Positions 26,438-34,817 of a stretch of 64,000 bases of DNA are shown piece by piece. The stretch's first letter is position 1, and every line of letters starts with the position of its first letter. Source of the DNA: Curvibacter soli (GTDB lineage: Bacteria > Pseudomonadota > Gammaproteobacteria > Burkholderiales > Burkholderiaceae_C); assembly GCF_029211125.1 (NCBI RefSeq), contig NZ_JARGEN010000026.1, positions 62,001 to 126,000 of the forward strand, read 5' to 3'. The translations under genes were made by a program, and so were the position numbers. The notes beneath the pieces are model-generated. The model worked only from the letters and a program-made list of their open reading frames with translations. It did no database searches and was not told the origin of the DNA.

Positions 26438-27373
26438 ATGACCGTTCACACTGGATCCACCACTACCGCCCTGGCTCCCGTCAATGCCTGGGCGCTGGTG
26501 CCGCCCTTGGGCAGCCTCGACGCCTATATCTCGGCAGTCAACCGCCTGCCCATGCTCACTCAGCAGGAGGAGCAGGAATACGCCCGCAAGCTGAAGAACG
26601 ACAACGACCTGGAGGCCGCCGGCAAGCTGGTGATGTCGCACCTGCGCCTGGTGGTGTCGGTGTCGCGCCAGTACCTGGGCTACGGGCTGCCGCACGGCGA
26701 CCTGATCCAGGAGGGCAACATCGGCCTCATGAAGGCCGTCAAGCGCTTCGACCCCGACCAGGGTGTGCGCCTGGTGAGCTACGCGCTGCACTGGATCAAG
26801 GCCGAGATCCACGAATACATCCTGAAGAACTGGCGCATGGTCAAGGTGGCGACCACCAAGGCGCAGCGCAAGCTGTTCTTCAATCTTCGGTCCATGAAGC
26901 AGGGTTTCAAGGCCGACACGACCGATGCGCAGGCGCACCGCGAGGTCCTGAGCGAGCATGAGATCGACGTGATGGCCGAGCGGCTCAACGTCAAGCGCGA
27001 GGAAGTGACCGAGATGGAAACCCGCCTGTCGGGCGGCGACGTGCTGCTCGACCCGGCGCCGTCCGACGACGGCGAGCAGGCGTTCGGCCCGATCGCCTAC
27101 CTGTCCGACCGCAGCCACGAGCCCACCGCGATGATCGAATCGCAGCAGCGCGACGTGCTGGCCACCGACGGCATCGCCACCGCCCTGGGCGAGCTGGACC
27201 CGCGCAGCCGCCGCATCGTGGAGGAGCGCTGGCTCAAGGTCAACGACGACGGCTCGGGCGGCATGACGCTGCACGAGCTGGCCGCCGAATACAAGGTGAG
27301 CGCCGAACGCATCCGCCAGATCGAATCGGCGGCCATGAAGAAGATGAAAAAGGCGCTGGCCGCCTACGCCTGA
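26438..27373 (+). CDS. rpoH: RNA polymerase heat-shock sigma factor RpoH
   Basis: The 311-aa sigma-32 directs transcription of chaperone and protease genes. Region 2 has GDLIQEGNIGLMKAVKRFDP and SYALHWIKAEIHEYIL, the RpoH box is QRKLFFNLR (about 145-153), and region 4.2 reads YKVSAERIRQIESAAM. ATG at 26438 follows AAGGA by 9 nt; a TTG at 26414 is unlikely because it would lie at the promoter start. A CIRCE-like operator overlaps the promoter. A hairpin follows at 27411. Confidence 0.96.
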   Translation: MTVHTGSTTTALAPVNAWALVPPLGSLDAYISAVNRLPMLTQQEEQEYARKLKNDNDLEAAGKLVMSHLRLVVSVSRQYLGYGLPHGDLIQEGNIGLMKAVKRFDPDQGVRLVSYALHWIKAEIHEYILKNWRMVKVATTKAQRKLFFNLRSMKQGFKADTTDAQAHREVLSEHEIDVMAERLNVKREEVTEMETRLSGGDVLLDPAPSDDGEQAFGPIAYLSDRSHEPTAMIESQQRDVLATDGIATALGELDPRSRRIVEERWLKVNDDGSGGMTLHELAAEYKVSAERIRQIESAAMKKMKKALAAYA

Positions 27374-27410
27374 GCCCGCCTGCGGCCCCCTCCGCGCCCC
27401 TGCAAACCCG

Positions 27411-27449
27411 ACCGCCTGCGGCTGCTCCCATGCCCAGGCGGTTTGTCTT
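27411..27449 (+). terminator. probable terminator after rpoH
   Basis: The stem ACCGCCTG / CAGGCGGT with a 16-nt loop is followed by TTGTCTT. It overlaps the extended open frame of the next gene, supporting that gene's start at 27484. Confidence 0.5.
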
Positions 27450-27483
27450 GGGCGGACTCCTTTCCCCCATTGCAACCTGCCCC

Positions 27484-28491
27484 ATGGAAAACATCCCACC
27501 CGCATCCCCACCGCGGCGCGCCGTGCTGGCCACCGCGCTGGCCGCCATGGCCAGCCCTTTCGCCTCCACGCACAGCCAGGCGGCGGGCAGCCCCGCGTGG
27601 CCCACCCGGCCGCTGCGCATCGTCGTCGGCTTCCCGGGGGGCTCTTCCCCCGACCTGACGGCACGCACCTTCGCCGACCCGCTCGCCAAGGCCCTGGGCC
27701 AGCCCGTCGTGGTCGAGAACCGCGTGGGCGCGGGCGGCAACATTGCCGCCGACATCGTGGCCAAGGCCACGGACAGCCACACCATCGGGCTGATGATCAA
27801 CGGCAACATGACCATCTCGCGCCTGCTCAATGCGCGGGTGCCCTACGACCCGCTGACCGACCTGCAGCCCATCAGCCTGATCGGCGTCTCACCGCTGGTG
27901 CTGGCCGCCCCGCAGCATGCGCCGGGCGCCGATGCGCACGCTTTTCTCGACGCCGCGCGCGCGGAGGGAGACGGCTGGAGCTACGGTTCGCCCGGCGTGG
28001 GCACCGTGGGCCACATCGGCATGGAACTGCTGAAGGCCCGCACCGGCATCCAACCCGTGCACGTGCCCTACCCCGGCTACTCGCAGGTGGCCAACGCCAT
28101 GATCGCCGGCGAACTGCAACTGGCCCTGCTGCCGCCCGCGCTGGCCCTGGCGCAGGCGCGCGCCGGCAAGCTGCGCGCCATCGGCGTCACCGCTGGCAGC
28201 CGCAGCACCCTCGCGCCGGAGCTTGCCAGTCTGGCCGAGGCCGGCGTGCGCGACTTCAACCTGGAGATATGGAACGCCGCCGCTGCACCCGCCGCCATGC
28301 CGCGGGCACTGGTGGCACGGCTCTCGGCACTGTTCGTGGAGATCTCACGCAATTCCGACATCCGCACCAAGCTGTTCCAGCAGGGCTGGCAGACCGTCGG
28401 CAGCAATGCCGAGGGGCTGGCCAACCGCATCGAGGCCGATACCGCCGTGCTGGGCCAGGTGATCCGGGAACAGGGCCTGCGGGCGCAATGA
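27484..28491 (+). CDS. Bug-family periplasmic solute-binding protein (TctC type)
   Basis: The 335-aa protein has an N-terminal signal with an Arg pair (PPRRAVLATALAAMASPFAS) and the Bug signatures RPLRIVVGFPGGSSPDLTAR, VVENRVGAGGNIAADIVAKA and SPGVGTVGHIGMELLK. Bug proteins capture carboxylates or other small solutes; no TctA/TctB partner is adjacent, which is usual for this expanded family. The ligand is unknown. ATG at 27484 is preferred over 27430, which lies in the rpoH terminator. Confidence 0.88.
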   Translation: MENIPPASPPRRAVLATALAAMASPFASTHSQAAGSPAWPTRPLRIVVGFPGGSSPDLTARTFADPLAKALGQPVVVENRVGAGGNIAADIVAKATDSHTIGLMINGNMTISRLLNARVPYDPLTDLQPISLIGVSPLVLAAPQHAPGADAHAFLDAARAEGDGWSYGSPGVGTVGHIGMELLKARTGIQPVHVPYPGYSQVANAMIAGELQLALLPPALALAQARAGKLRAIGVTAGSRSTLAPELASLAEAGVRDFNLEIWNAAAAPAAMPRALVARLSALFVEISRNSDIRTKLFQQGWQTVGSNAEGLANRIEADTAVLGQVIREQGLRAQ

Positions 28492-28510
28492 CCGTCGCCC
28501 CTGCGGCGGG

Positions 28511-29119
28511 TTACCCACGCAACAGCGCGGCAATGTCCCCCGCCAGCGCCTGCGCCCCCATGCCATAGCGCGCATAGAGCCGCAGCCGCCCCTGCGGGTC
28601 ATAGATGTAGCTGCCCGCCGAATGGTCCATGGTGTAGCTGCCGGGTGTCTTGCCTTCGACCTTCTTGTAGTAGAGCTTGAAGTCCTTGGCCAACGCGACG
28701 AGTTGCTCTGGCGTGGGCCGCAGGGCGATGAAACCGGGGTCGAAGCTGGCCATGTAGGCCTTCAGCACCTCGGGCGTGTCGCGCTCCGGGTCCACCGAGA
28801 TGAAGACCGCCTGCAGGCGCGCACCGTCGGGGCCCAACTGGCGCTTGATTTCAGCCAGTTCCGCCAGCGTCGTCGGACACACGTCGGGGCACTGCGTGTA
28901 GCCGAAGAACACGAAGACGGCCTTGCCCTTGAAGTCCGCCAGCGTGCGCTCGCGGCCGTCGAAATCCGGCAGGCGGAAGTCGCGGGCGTACTCGGCGCCC
29001 GTGATGTCCACGCTTTGAAAGCTTTGCTCGGGCGTCTTGGAACATGCATTCAGAATGGCCGCAGCGCTTGATATTCCTGCGCAAGCAGCTATCAATTTAA
29101 GAGCATTACGCTTGCGCAT
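28511..29119 (-). CDS. SCO1/SenC copper chaperone for cytochrome oxidase
   Basis: This 202-aa membrane-tethered thioredoxin-fold protein delivers copper to the CuA site of oxidase subunit II. The copper motif is CPDVC (C77, C81) with the His in YTMDHSAGSY. The N-terminus has a lipobox LNAC (Cys26), so it is probably a lipoprotein. Residues 6-23, the hydrophobic signal core, are encoded by repeat A copy A3. It is the last gene of the surf1-hyp-ctaA-ctaB-sco operon, 8 bp after ctaB. Confidence 0.93.
   Translation of the reverse strand: MRKRNALKLIAACAGISSAAAILNACSKTPEQSFQSVDITGAEYARDFRLPDFDGRERTLADFKGKAVFVFFGYTQCPDVCPTTLAELAEIKRQLGPDGARLQAVFISVDPERDTPEVLKAYMASFDPGFIALRPTPEQLVALAKDFKLYYKKVEGKTPGSYTMDHSAGSYIYDPQGRLRLYARYGMGAQALAGDIAALLRG
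29051..29104 (-). repeat. dispersed repeat A, copy A3 (encodes a signal peptide)
   Basis: On the minus strand TTAAATTGATAGCTGCTTGC, GCAGGAATATC and AAGCGCTGCGGCCATTCT match the family. It is translated in the same frame as copy A2, giving LKLIAACAGISSAAAIL. Confidence 0.75.
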
Positions 29120-29127
29120 CGCAGACC

Positions 29128-30021
29128 TTACAGAACGTAGTGGTCCACCAGCAGCGCGGCGAACAGCGCGCTCAGGTGGATCAGGGAAAAACGGAAGGTG
29201 CGCCGTGCCAGCGCGTCCGAATAGTTGCGCCACAGGCGAAAACCGTAACCGCAGAACCCCAGGCCCAGGACGATGGCGGCAGTCAGGTAGATCCACGAGC
29301 TCATGCCGTAGATGAACGGCATGAGGCAGCCCGCGAACAGGATGAGCGTGTAGAGAAACACATGCAGCCGCGTGAACGCGTTGCCGTGCGTCACAGGCAG
29401 CATCGGCAGGCCGGACTTGCGGTAGTCCTCCACGCGGTAGAGCGCCAGCGCCCAGAAATGCGGCGGCGTCCACAGGAAGATGATGAGGAACAGGATCAGC
29501 GCCTCGGGCCCCACCTGCCCCGTCATCGCGGCCCAGCCCAGCACCGGCGGCATGGCGCCCGAGGCGCCGCCGATCACGATGTTCTGCGGCGTGAGCGGCT
29601 TGAGGATGACGGTGTAGACCACGGCATAGCCGACGAAGGTGGCGAAGGTCAGCCACATCGTGAGCGGATTGACCCACAGGTACAGCAGCAGCGACCCCGC
29701 CCCGCACAGCGCGGCGGAGAACAGCAGCGTCTGCCAGTCCTGCAGTTCGCCGCGGGCCGTGGGGCGCCAGGCGGTGCGCTTCATGCGCGCGTCGATGCCT
29801 TTTTCCACCAGACAGTTGAACGCCGCCGCCGCCCCGGCCACGAGCCAGATGCCCAGGCAGGCGATGGCCGCGCGCGCCACGTCGCTGCCCGTGGGCAGGC
29901 CGGGCACCGCCAGCACCATGCCGATCAGCGCGCAGAACACGATGAGCTGCACCACGCGCGGCTTGGTCAGCGCGTAGAACTGGCGCAGGCGCGAGGGCGC
30001 AGCCATGGCAATGCTGCTCAC
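29128..30021 (-). CDS. ctaB: protoheme IX farnesyltransferase (heme O synthase)
   Basis: CtaB adds the farnesyl group to heme B, making heme O for the oxidase. The 297-aa protein has multiple membrane helices and the UbiA-type motifs [19 protein letters not shown] (NxxxDxxxD-like) and [15 protein letters not shown]. The GTG start overlaps the ctaA stop (GTGA); an internal ATG at 30006 is also possible. Followed by sco. Confidence 0.95.
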   Translation of the reverse strand: MSSIAMAAPSRLRQFYALTKPRVVQLIVFCALIGMVLAVPGLPTGSDVARAAIACLGIWLVAGAAAAFNCLVEKGIDARMKRTAWRPTARGELQDWQTLLFSAALCGAGSLLLYLWVNPLTMWLTFATFVGYAVVYTVILKPLTPQNIVIGGASGAMPPVLGWAAMTGQVGPEALILFLIIFLWTPPHFWALALYRVEDYRKSGLPMLPVTHGNAFTRLHVFLYTLILFAGCLMPFIYGMSSWIYLTAAIVLGLGFCGYGFRLWRNYSDALARRTFRFSLIHLSALFAALLVDHYVL

Positions 30022-31187
30022 AGTGCGACCCCCCGCAGCGGCGCCCCGCACACGTCCTCTTGCGGCAGCGGCTGGCGTGCGGCGCGGCTGGCGCACAGCG
30101 TCCAGGTCAACACCACGACCAGGGCCGCGGCCCCGCCCGTGTGCGCCACCGCGGCAATGAGCGGCCAGCCCAGCACCACGTTCGACAATCCGGTGGCGAA
30201 CTGCCAAAGCGCCAGGCCGCCGAGCCAGCGGGACTGGCGGCGCAGCGCCGGCATGCGGCGCAGCCGCGCGGCCAGCAGCAGCAGGCCCGCGAGCGCGGCA
30301 TAGGCGCACAGGCGGTGGGCGTAGTGAATGGCGGTGAGGCCCGCGAAACTGATGTGGCTGCCATCCTGCAGCATGCCCAGCGGGCGCCATATCTGGAAGC
30401 CCTGGCCGAAGTCCATGACCGGCCACCAGCTCCCCTGGCAGACGGGGAACCCGGTGCAGGCCAGCACCGCGTAGTTGGTGCTGACCCAGCCGCCCAGCAG
30501 GATCTGCACCACGACCAGCGCGAACACGCCGCCCGCGAGCCAGCGCAGGCCGGGCGCGATGCCGATGGCAGGCAGACCACGCACTGCCTGCCCGAGCCGC
30601 ACGGCCTGCGCGCACAGCAGCGCCAGCAGCACCAGGCCGCCCGCGAGATGCAGCGTGACGATGGCGGGAAACAGCTTCATCGTCACCGTCCACGCGCCGA
30701 ACGCGCCCTGCAGGCAGACCCAGAGCAGGGTGACGGCGGCCCACCAGGGCCGCACGGCGGGGTAGCGCCGCCGCAGCCACCAACTGGCCCCCGCCAGGCC
30801 GATGATGAGCACGCCGACGCCCGTGGCCAGGTAGCGGTGCACCATCTCCACCCAGGCCTTGCCGTGGGTCACGGGGCCGGTGGGCATGGCACTCTGCGCG
30901 GCGGCGATCTCGGCACGCGCGCCCACCGGGCTCGCGCTGCCGTAACAGCCGGGCCAGTCGGGGCAGCCCAGGCCCGAGTCGGTGAGCCGGGTGAAGGCGC
31001 CGAACAGCACGAGGTCGAAAGTCAGCAAGAGCGTCAGCACCGCCAGCGCGCGCAGCCGCTGCAGCCCGGTGGCGCGGCGCTGGCGCAGCCACAGCCAGGC
31101 CAGCGGCACCAGTGCCACCAGAATGCCCATGAGCATGAGGCGCACGGCGGGCGAGAAGTCATACAACAGGGAAGGCGCCTCCATCAT
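30018..31187 (-). CDS. ctaA: heme A synthase (COX15/CtaA)
   Basis: CtaA oxidises heme O to heme A. The 389-aa integral membrane protein has eight predicted helices; [40 protein letters not shown] and [13 protein letters not shown] carry the conserved heme His residues, and [21 protein letters not shown] is the family signature. ATG at 31187 overlaps the upstream stop (ATGA). Confidence 0.95.
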   Translation of the reverse strand: MMEAPSLLYDFSPAVRLMLMGILVALVPLAWLWLRQRRATGLQRLRALAVLTLLLTFDLVLFGAFTRLTDSGLGCPDWPGCYGSASPVGARAEIAAAQSAMPTGPVTHGKAWVEMVHRYLATGVGVLIIGLAGASWWLRRRYPAVRPWWAAVTLLWVCLQGAFGAWTVTMKLFPAIVTLHLAGGLVLLALLCAQAVRLGQAVRGLPAIGIAPGLRWLAGGVFALVVVQILLGGWVSTNYAVLACTGFPVCQGSWWPVMDFGQGFQIWRPLGMLQDGSHISFAGLTAIHYAHRLCAYAALAGLLLLAARLRRMPALRRQSRWLGGLALWQFATGLSNVVLGWPLIAAVAHTGGAAALVVVLTWTLCASRAARQPLPQEDVCGAPLRGVAL

Positions 31188-31858
31188 GGCGGCCCCGCCC
31201 TTCCGGCCTGGTCCCAGGCCGAGGATGCGCGCAGCAGGCGCTCCAGGTCGCGCTTGGCCTGCACCGCGCCCTGCGCGTCGATCTGTGGCGGGAAACGCAT
31301 CATCCAGTGGCCCAGCGGGTCCACCACGTACAGGTGTTCGTCGAGTGCATGGCCTGGCGCGGCCTGCAGCCACTGCGCGAGCGCGGCGGCGTCCACGCGC
31401 AGCACGTCGGCCTGTTGCAGCGCTGGCTGCAGCGCGTCGCTCACCGGGCCGTCGCCGGTGACGAGCCACACCCAGTCCACGCGGTCCTTGTCGCGCCCCA
31501 TGGCTTCGCGCAGCTGGCGCTGCAGGTAGAGGTTGCGCTGGCACAGCGCATTGCACGCGGCGTCGGCCACGCTGAGCAGCAGCCACTGGCCGCCAAGCGC
31601 CTGCAGGTTGGTGGCGCGCCCCTGCAAGTCATGCGCGGGCAGGTCGGGCAGGGGCCGCTGCGGCTCGACCAGCGCGCCGAACACACGGCGCCCTTCGGGA
31701 CGCACCACGTAGTAGGTGAAGTAGGAGGCAATCACCGGCGCGGCGCATACCAGCAGCAGCGCGAGCATCTTCCAGCGCCCGCTGCGCGTGCGCTGCAGGG
31801 CCGCCACGTCACCGGGGGCGGGCAGCGCATGCACGGTGAGCCCGAGCGGCTCATCCAT
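31184..31858 (-). CDS. membrane-anchored SCO-like protein of the oxidase operon
   Basis: The 224-aa protein has one membrane helix (about residues 31-50) and a periplasmic domain with CNALC (C102, C106), the CxxxC spacing of SCO copper motifs, then QRNLYLQRQLREAMG. It lies between surf1 and ctaA with overlaps at both ends, so a role in oxidase assembly is likely. No SCO-type His motif was located with confidence. ATG at 31858 is chosen because it overlaps the surf1 stop by 8 bp; ATG 31900 is an alternative. Confidence 0.65.
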   Translation of the reverse strand: MDEPLGLTVHALPAPGDVAALQRTRSGRWKMLALLLVCAAPVIASYFTYYVVRPEGRRVFGALVEPQRPLPDLPAHDLQGRATNLQALGGQWLLLSVADAACNALCQRNLYLQRQLREAMGRDKDRVDWVWLVTGDGPVSDALQPALQQADVLRVDAAALAQWLQAAPGHALDEHLYVVDPLGHWMMRFPPQIDAQGAVQAKRDLERLLRASSAWDQAGRAGPP

Positions 31859-32603
31859 GGCGGTTGCGGCGGTAGGGTTGGACAAGTTGGAACCAGACAT
31901 AGAGTGCTGCAATCAGGGCTGCGAGCCCGAACCATTGGAACGCATAGCCGTAATTGCGGGCGGCGCCTGCATCGGCGCGGGGCCAATCGCGCTGCAAGCC
32001 TTCGCTGTCTGCGCCGGTCTGCTGCACCGACACGGCCGTGAGCAGGGGGACATGGATCTGGGCACCATAGGCAGCCAGATCGAGATTCTGCCGGATACGC
32101 GAAAACCCCTCGTCCGCAGCGGCGGCACCGAATTCCAGCAGCCGCGCTGGGGCGCCGTCGATGCGACCTTCGATCTGCACCACGCCTGCGGGCGTGTCGA
32201 CCGGCGCGAGCCGTGTGCGCTGCTCGAAGTCGCGGGCAATCCAGCCGCGCTGCACGGCCACCACGGCCGGCCCCGGCTCCAGCGCCAGGGGCGTCACCAC
32301 GTAAAAGCCGGGCCTGCCGTGCATCTGCCGGTTGTCCAGGTAGACGGTGGCATCGGCCAGCCAATGGCCCGCGAGAAGAACGCGGCGGTGCAGCAGCGCC
32401 ACGCCGTCGCCCGCTCCGGCGGCAAGCGCTGCGGCATCGAGCGGCGGCAGCGCTGCGCGCGTCTCCACCGCTGCCTGCAGGGCCTCACGCTGCGCGGCGC
32501 GCGAAAGCTGCCACAGCCCGAGCGCCATGGTCGCCGCCACGCACGCCACCGCTGCGAGCGTGATGCGCCAAAAACGCCCCGACGCCTGCGCGGCGCGGGT
32601 CAC
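31851..32603 (-). CDS. SURF1-family cytochrome oxidase biogenesis protein
   Basis: The 250-aa protein has N- and C-terminal membrane helices around a periplasmic domain, the SURF1 layout, with MALGLWQLSRAAQREAL, GRPGFYVVTPLALEPG, VQRGWIARDF and NYGYAFQWFGLAALI. SURF1 assists heme A insertion into subunit I. The GTG at 32603 gives a standard N-terminus. It is divergent from the DUF2909 gene, only 15 bp away. Confidence 0.92.
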   Translation of the reverse strand: MTRAAQASGRFWRITLAAVACVAATMALGLWQLSRAAQREALQAAVETRAALPPLDAAALAAGAGDGVALLHRRVLLAGHWLADATVYLDNRQMHGRPGFYVVTPLALEPGPAVVAVQRGWIARDFEQRTRLAPVDTPAGVVQIEGRIDGAPARLLEFGAAAADEGFSRIRQNLDLAAYGAQIHVPLLTAVSVQQTGADSEGLQRDWPRADAGAARNYGYAFQWFGLAALIAALYVWFQLVQPYRRNRHG

Positions 32604-32618
32604 GGGATAATCACCTTC

Positions 32619-32840
32619 ATGAAGTACTTGGTACTGATCGCCTTCGTAGCCATTCTCGGCAGCCTGGCCTCCGCGCTTTTCTTCATGATGCGCGACGGCC
32701 GCCGCAGCACGCCCAAAACCAGCAACATGGTGCGCGCACTGGCGCTGCGTGTCGGGTTTTCCATTCTGCTGTTCGTCTGCATTCTCGTGGCCTGGAAGCT
32801 GGGCTACATCCAACCCACGGGTATCCCTGCAGGGCGTTGA
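32619..32840 (+). CDS. DUF2909 twin-transmembrane protein
   Basis: The 73-aa protein has two membrane helices (YLVLIAFVAILGSLASALFF and VGFSILLFVCILVAWKLGY) separated by a basic loop. This twin-TM family (DUF2909) regularly lies beside cox genes, so a role in oxidase assembly is inferred. It points against the flanking oxidase genes and ends at a bidirectional terminator. Confidence 0.8.
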   Translation: MKYLVLIAFVAILGSLASALFFMMRDGRRSTPKTSNMVRALALRVGFSILLFVCILVAWKLGYIQPTGIPAGR

Positions 32841-32863
32841 CGCCCCGTTGCTGCGGCAAATAC

Positions 32864-32889
32864 AAAAAAGCGCCTTGCGGCGCTTTTTT
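32864..32889. terminator. bidirectional rho-independent terminator
   Basis: AAAAAAGCGCC-TTGC-GGCGCTTTTTT gives a symmetric hairpin with A- and T-runs, serving the DUF2909 gene (+) and ctaE (-). Confidence 0.9.
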
Positions 32890-32913
32890 GTCCAAGACGG
32901 CTTGGCCGGGCCG

Positions 32914-33798
32914 TCACAGCCAGTACACCAGCGTGTACAGGCCCAGCCACACCACGTCCACGAAGTGCCAATACCAGGCCGCACCCTCGAAGCCAAAATG
33001 CTTCTGCGGCGTGAAATGCCCCTTCTGCAGCCGCAGCGTGATGAACAGCAGCATCAGCATGCCCACGAAGACGTGGAAGCCGTGGAAGCCCGTGAGCATG
33101 TAGAAGGTCGAACCGTAGATGCCCGACGACAGTTTGAGGTTCAGCTCCGAGTAGGCATGGAAGTATTCGTAGCCCTGCACGCACAGGAAGGTGACGCCCA
33201 GCACCACGGTCGCCCACATGAAGGCCACGGCGCGGCTGCGGTGGTCTTCGCGCAGGGCGTGGTGGGCGATGGTCAGCGTCACGCCCGAGGTCAGCAGCAG
33301 CGCCGTATTGATGGTGGGCAGCCAGAACGGCGTCATGGTCTGGAACGGCTCGACGATGTCCGCCGGCGAGGCCGTCGCACCGGGCGCGGAACTGGGCCAC
33401 ACGGCCTTGAAATCGGGCCACAGCAGCGCGTTGTCGATGCTGCCAAGCGTAGGCACCGAATGCTGCCGCGCCCACCAGAGCGCGGTGAAGAAGGCGCCGA
33501 AGAACATCACCTCCGAGAAGATGAACCATGTCATGCTCCAGCGGTACGACAGGTCGATCTTGTGGCTGTACAGGCCGCCCTGGCTTTCGCGGACCGCGTC
33601 GCGAAACCACTGGTACAGCACGGACAGCCACCACACCAGTCCGAGCGCCAGCGCGTACATCCCCCATGCGTGGCCGTTGATCCACTGCCCCGCGCCCAGA
33701 ATCACGAAGAAAAGGCCCGCCGCCGCCATGACAGGGTGGCGCGACTGCGCCGGCACGAAATAGTAGGGCACCTGCCCGTGGGTGGTGGATGTGCTCAT
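32914..33798 (-). CDS. ctaE: cytochrome c oxidase subunit III
   Basis: The 294-aa integral membrane subunit of the aa3/caa3 oxidase has seven helices, with WSMTWFIFSEVMFFGAFF, HHALREDHR, YEYFHAYSELNLKLSSGIYG and TGFHGFHVFVGMLMLL. AGGAG lies 8 nt upstream of ATG 33798. Last structural gene of the ctaC-ctaD-small ORF-ctaG-DUF2970-ctaE series. Confidence 0.96.
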   Translation of the reverse strand: MSTSTTHGQVPYYFVPAQSRHPVMAAAGLFFVILGAGQWINGHAWGMYALALGLVWWLSVLYQWFRDAVRESQGGLYSHKIDLSYRWSMTWFIFSEVMFFGAFFTALWWARQHSVPTLGSIDNALLWPDFKAVWPSSAPGATASPADIVEPFQTMTPFWLPTINTALLLTSGVTLTIAHHALREDHRSRAVAFMWATVVLGVTFLCVQGYEYFHAYSELNLKLSSGIYGSTFYMLTGFHGFHVFVGMLMLLFITLRLQKGHFTPQKHFGFEGAAWYWHFVDVVWLGLYTLVYWL

Positions 33799-33838
33799 GT
33801 TGTCAACTCCTGATGCTCCATGGTTCTCGGTATTTTCT

Positions 33839-34066
33839 TTACTTCGCCACCACCCAGTGCACCAGCGCGACGAGCGCCAGCACGAACAGCAGCGCGCCAA
33901 CCAGCCCGGCGACGATGATGTGGATGGGGTTGAGCCGCTCCATGTCGGCCCGGTATTCGCTGTCCTTGCGCAAGCCGATGAACGACCACGCGACGGCACG
34001 CAGCGTGCGCCATGGCGAGCCCTTGCGCGCTGCCGCCGGGGTGACGGGCTCGGTGCCGCCGCTCAT
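33839..34066 (-). CDS. DUF2970 membrane protein
   Basis: The 75-aa protein has a soluble N-terminus (TLRAVAWSFIGLRKDSEY) and one C-terminal helix (HIIVAGLVGALLFVLALVAL), the DUF2970 pattern. The start overlaps the ctaG stop (ATGA). Its constant place between ctaG and ctaE suggests a part in oxidase assembly or stability. Confidence 0.85.
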   Translation of the reverse strand: MSGGTEPVTPAAARKGSPWRTLRAVAWSFIGLRKDSEYRADMERLNPIHIIVAGLVGALLFVLALVALVHWVVAK

Positions 34067-34686
34067 GAGCCGCTCCGCAGCGCGGGCATGCCGGCCTCGG
34101 GCGCCCTGGCCACCGACTCGGGCGCAGGCGGGGTCTTGCCGCCAACCTCGAAGAAGGTATAGGACAGCGTGATCGTGGTCACGTCCCTGGACAATCGGGG
34201 GTCGATGACGAAGGCTACGGGCCAGCGCTTCTTTTCGCCCGGATCCAGCGTGTACTGGTTGAAGCAGAAGCATTCGAGCTTGTTGAAATGCGCGGCGGCC
34301 TGGGCCGGCGCATAGCTCGGAATGGCCTGCGCGGCCATGCGGCGATCCTGCATGTTCTGGAACTCGTACATCACGGTCGCCAGTTCGCCCGGATGGACTT
34401 GCAGCGAGCGCACGGCGGGCGCGAACCGCCATGGCCCGCGCGTATTGGCGTCGAACTCCACCGTGATGGTGCGGCCCATGTCCACCTGCGTATTGCGCAC
34501 GCTGGCCGCCGCGCGGGCGGCGTTCATGCCGGGCAACTCGCGCTCGGCAATGGCCAGGATGTTGATGCCCGTGACCTCGCAGATGGCCCTGTACAGCGGG
34601 ATCAGCGCATAGCCGAAAGCGAACATGCCGGCAGCCACCACGGCCAGTTTGGCAACCATTTTGGCGTTTTGGCGGTGCGGGCCCAT
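34063..34686 (-). CDS. ctaG: cytochrome c oxidase assembly protein CtaG/Cox11
   Basis: CtaG delivers copper to the CuB site of subunit I. The 207-aa protein has one N-terminal helix and a periplasmic domain with NKLECFCFNQYTLDPGE, which contains the copper-binding CxC-type cysteines, and ITLSYTFFEV. ATG at 34686 gives MGPHRQNAKM; the longer frame overlaps the small ORF upstream. Confidence 0.94.
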   Translation of the reverse strand: MGPHRQNAKMVAKLAVVAAGMFAFGYALIPLYRAICEVTGINILAIAERELPGMNAARAAASVRNTQVDMGRTITVEFDANTRGPWRFAPAVRSLQVHPGELATVMYEFQNMQDRRMAAQAIPSYAPAQAAAHFNKLECFCFNQYTLDPGEKKRWPVAFVIDPRLSRDVTTITLSYTFFEVGGKTPPAPESVARAPEAGMPALRSGS

Positions 34687-34696
34687 CGCAAGCGCC

Positions 34697-34813
34697 TCAG
34701 CGGGCCAGGAAAACCATCTTGGCGAGAAAGCCAACGAAGAACACCACAGCCACCGACGCCAGGATCAGCGCCAGGCGCAGGTTGTTCTTCTTTTGCTCGG
34801 GTGTCGCGGCCAT
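34697..34813 (-). CDS. small cytochrome oxidase assembly membrane protein (38 aa)
   Basis: The gene encodes MAATPEQKKNNLRLALI followed by LASVAVVFFVGFLAKMVFLAR, one membrane helix with a basic N-terminus. The start lies 4 bp after the ctaD stop and the stop is 10 bp before ctaG, exactly where short 'cytochrome oxidase small assembly' proteins occur in related genomes. It is below usual ORF-caller length limits. Confidence 0.75.
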   Translation of the reverse strand: MAATPEQKKNNLRLALILASVAVVFFVGFLAKMVFLAR

Positions 34814-34817
34814 GGCA

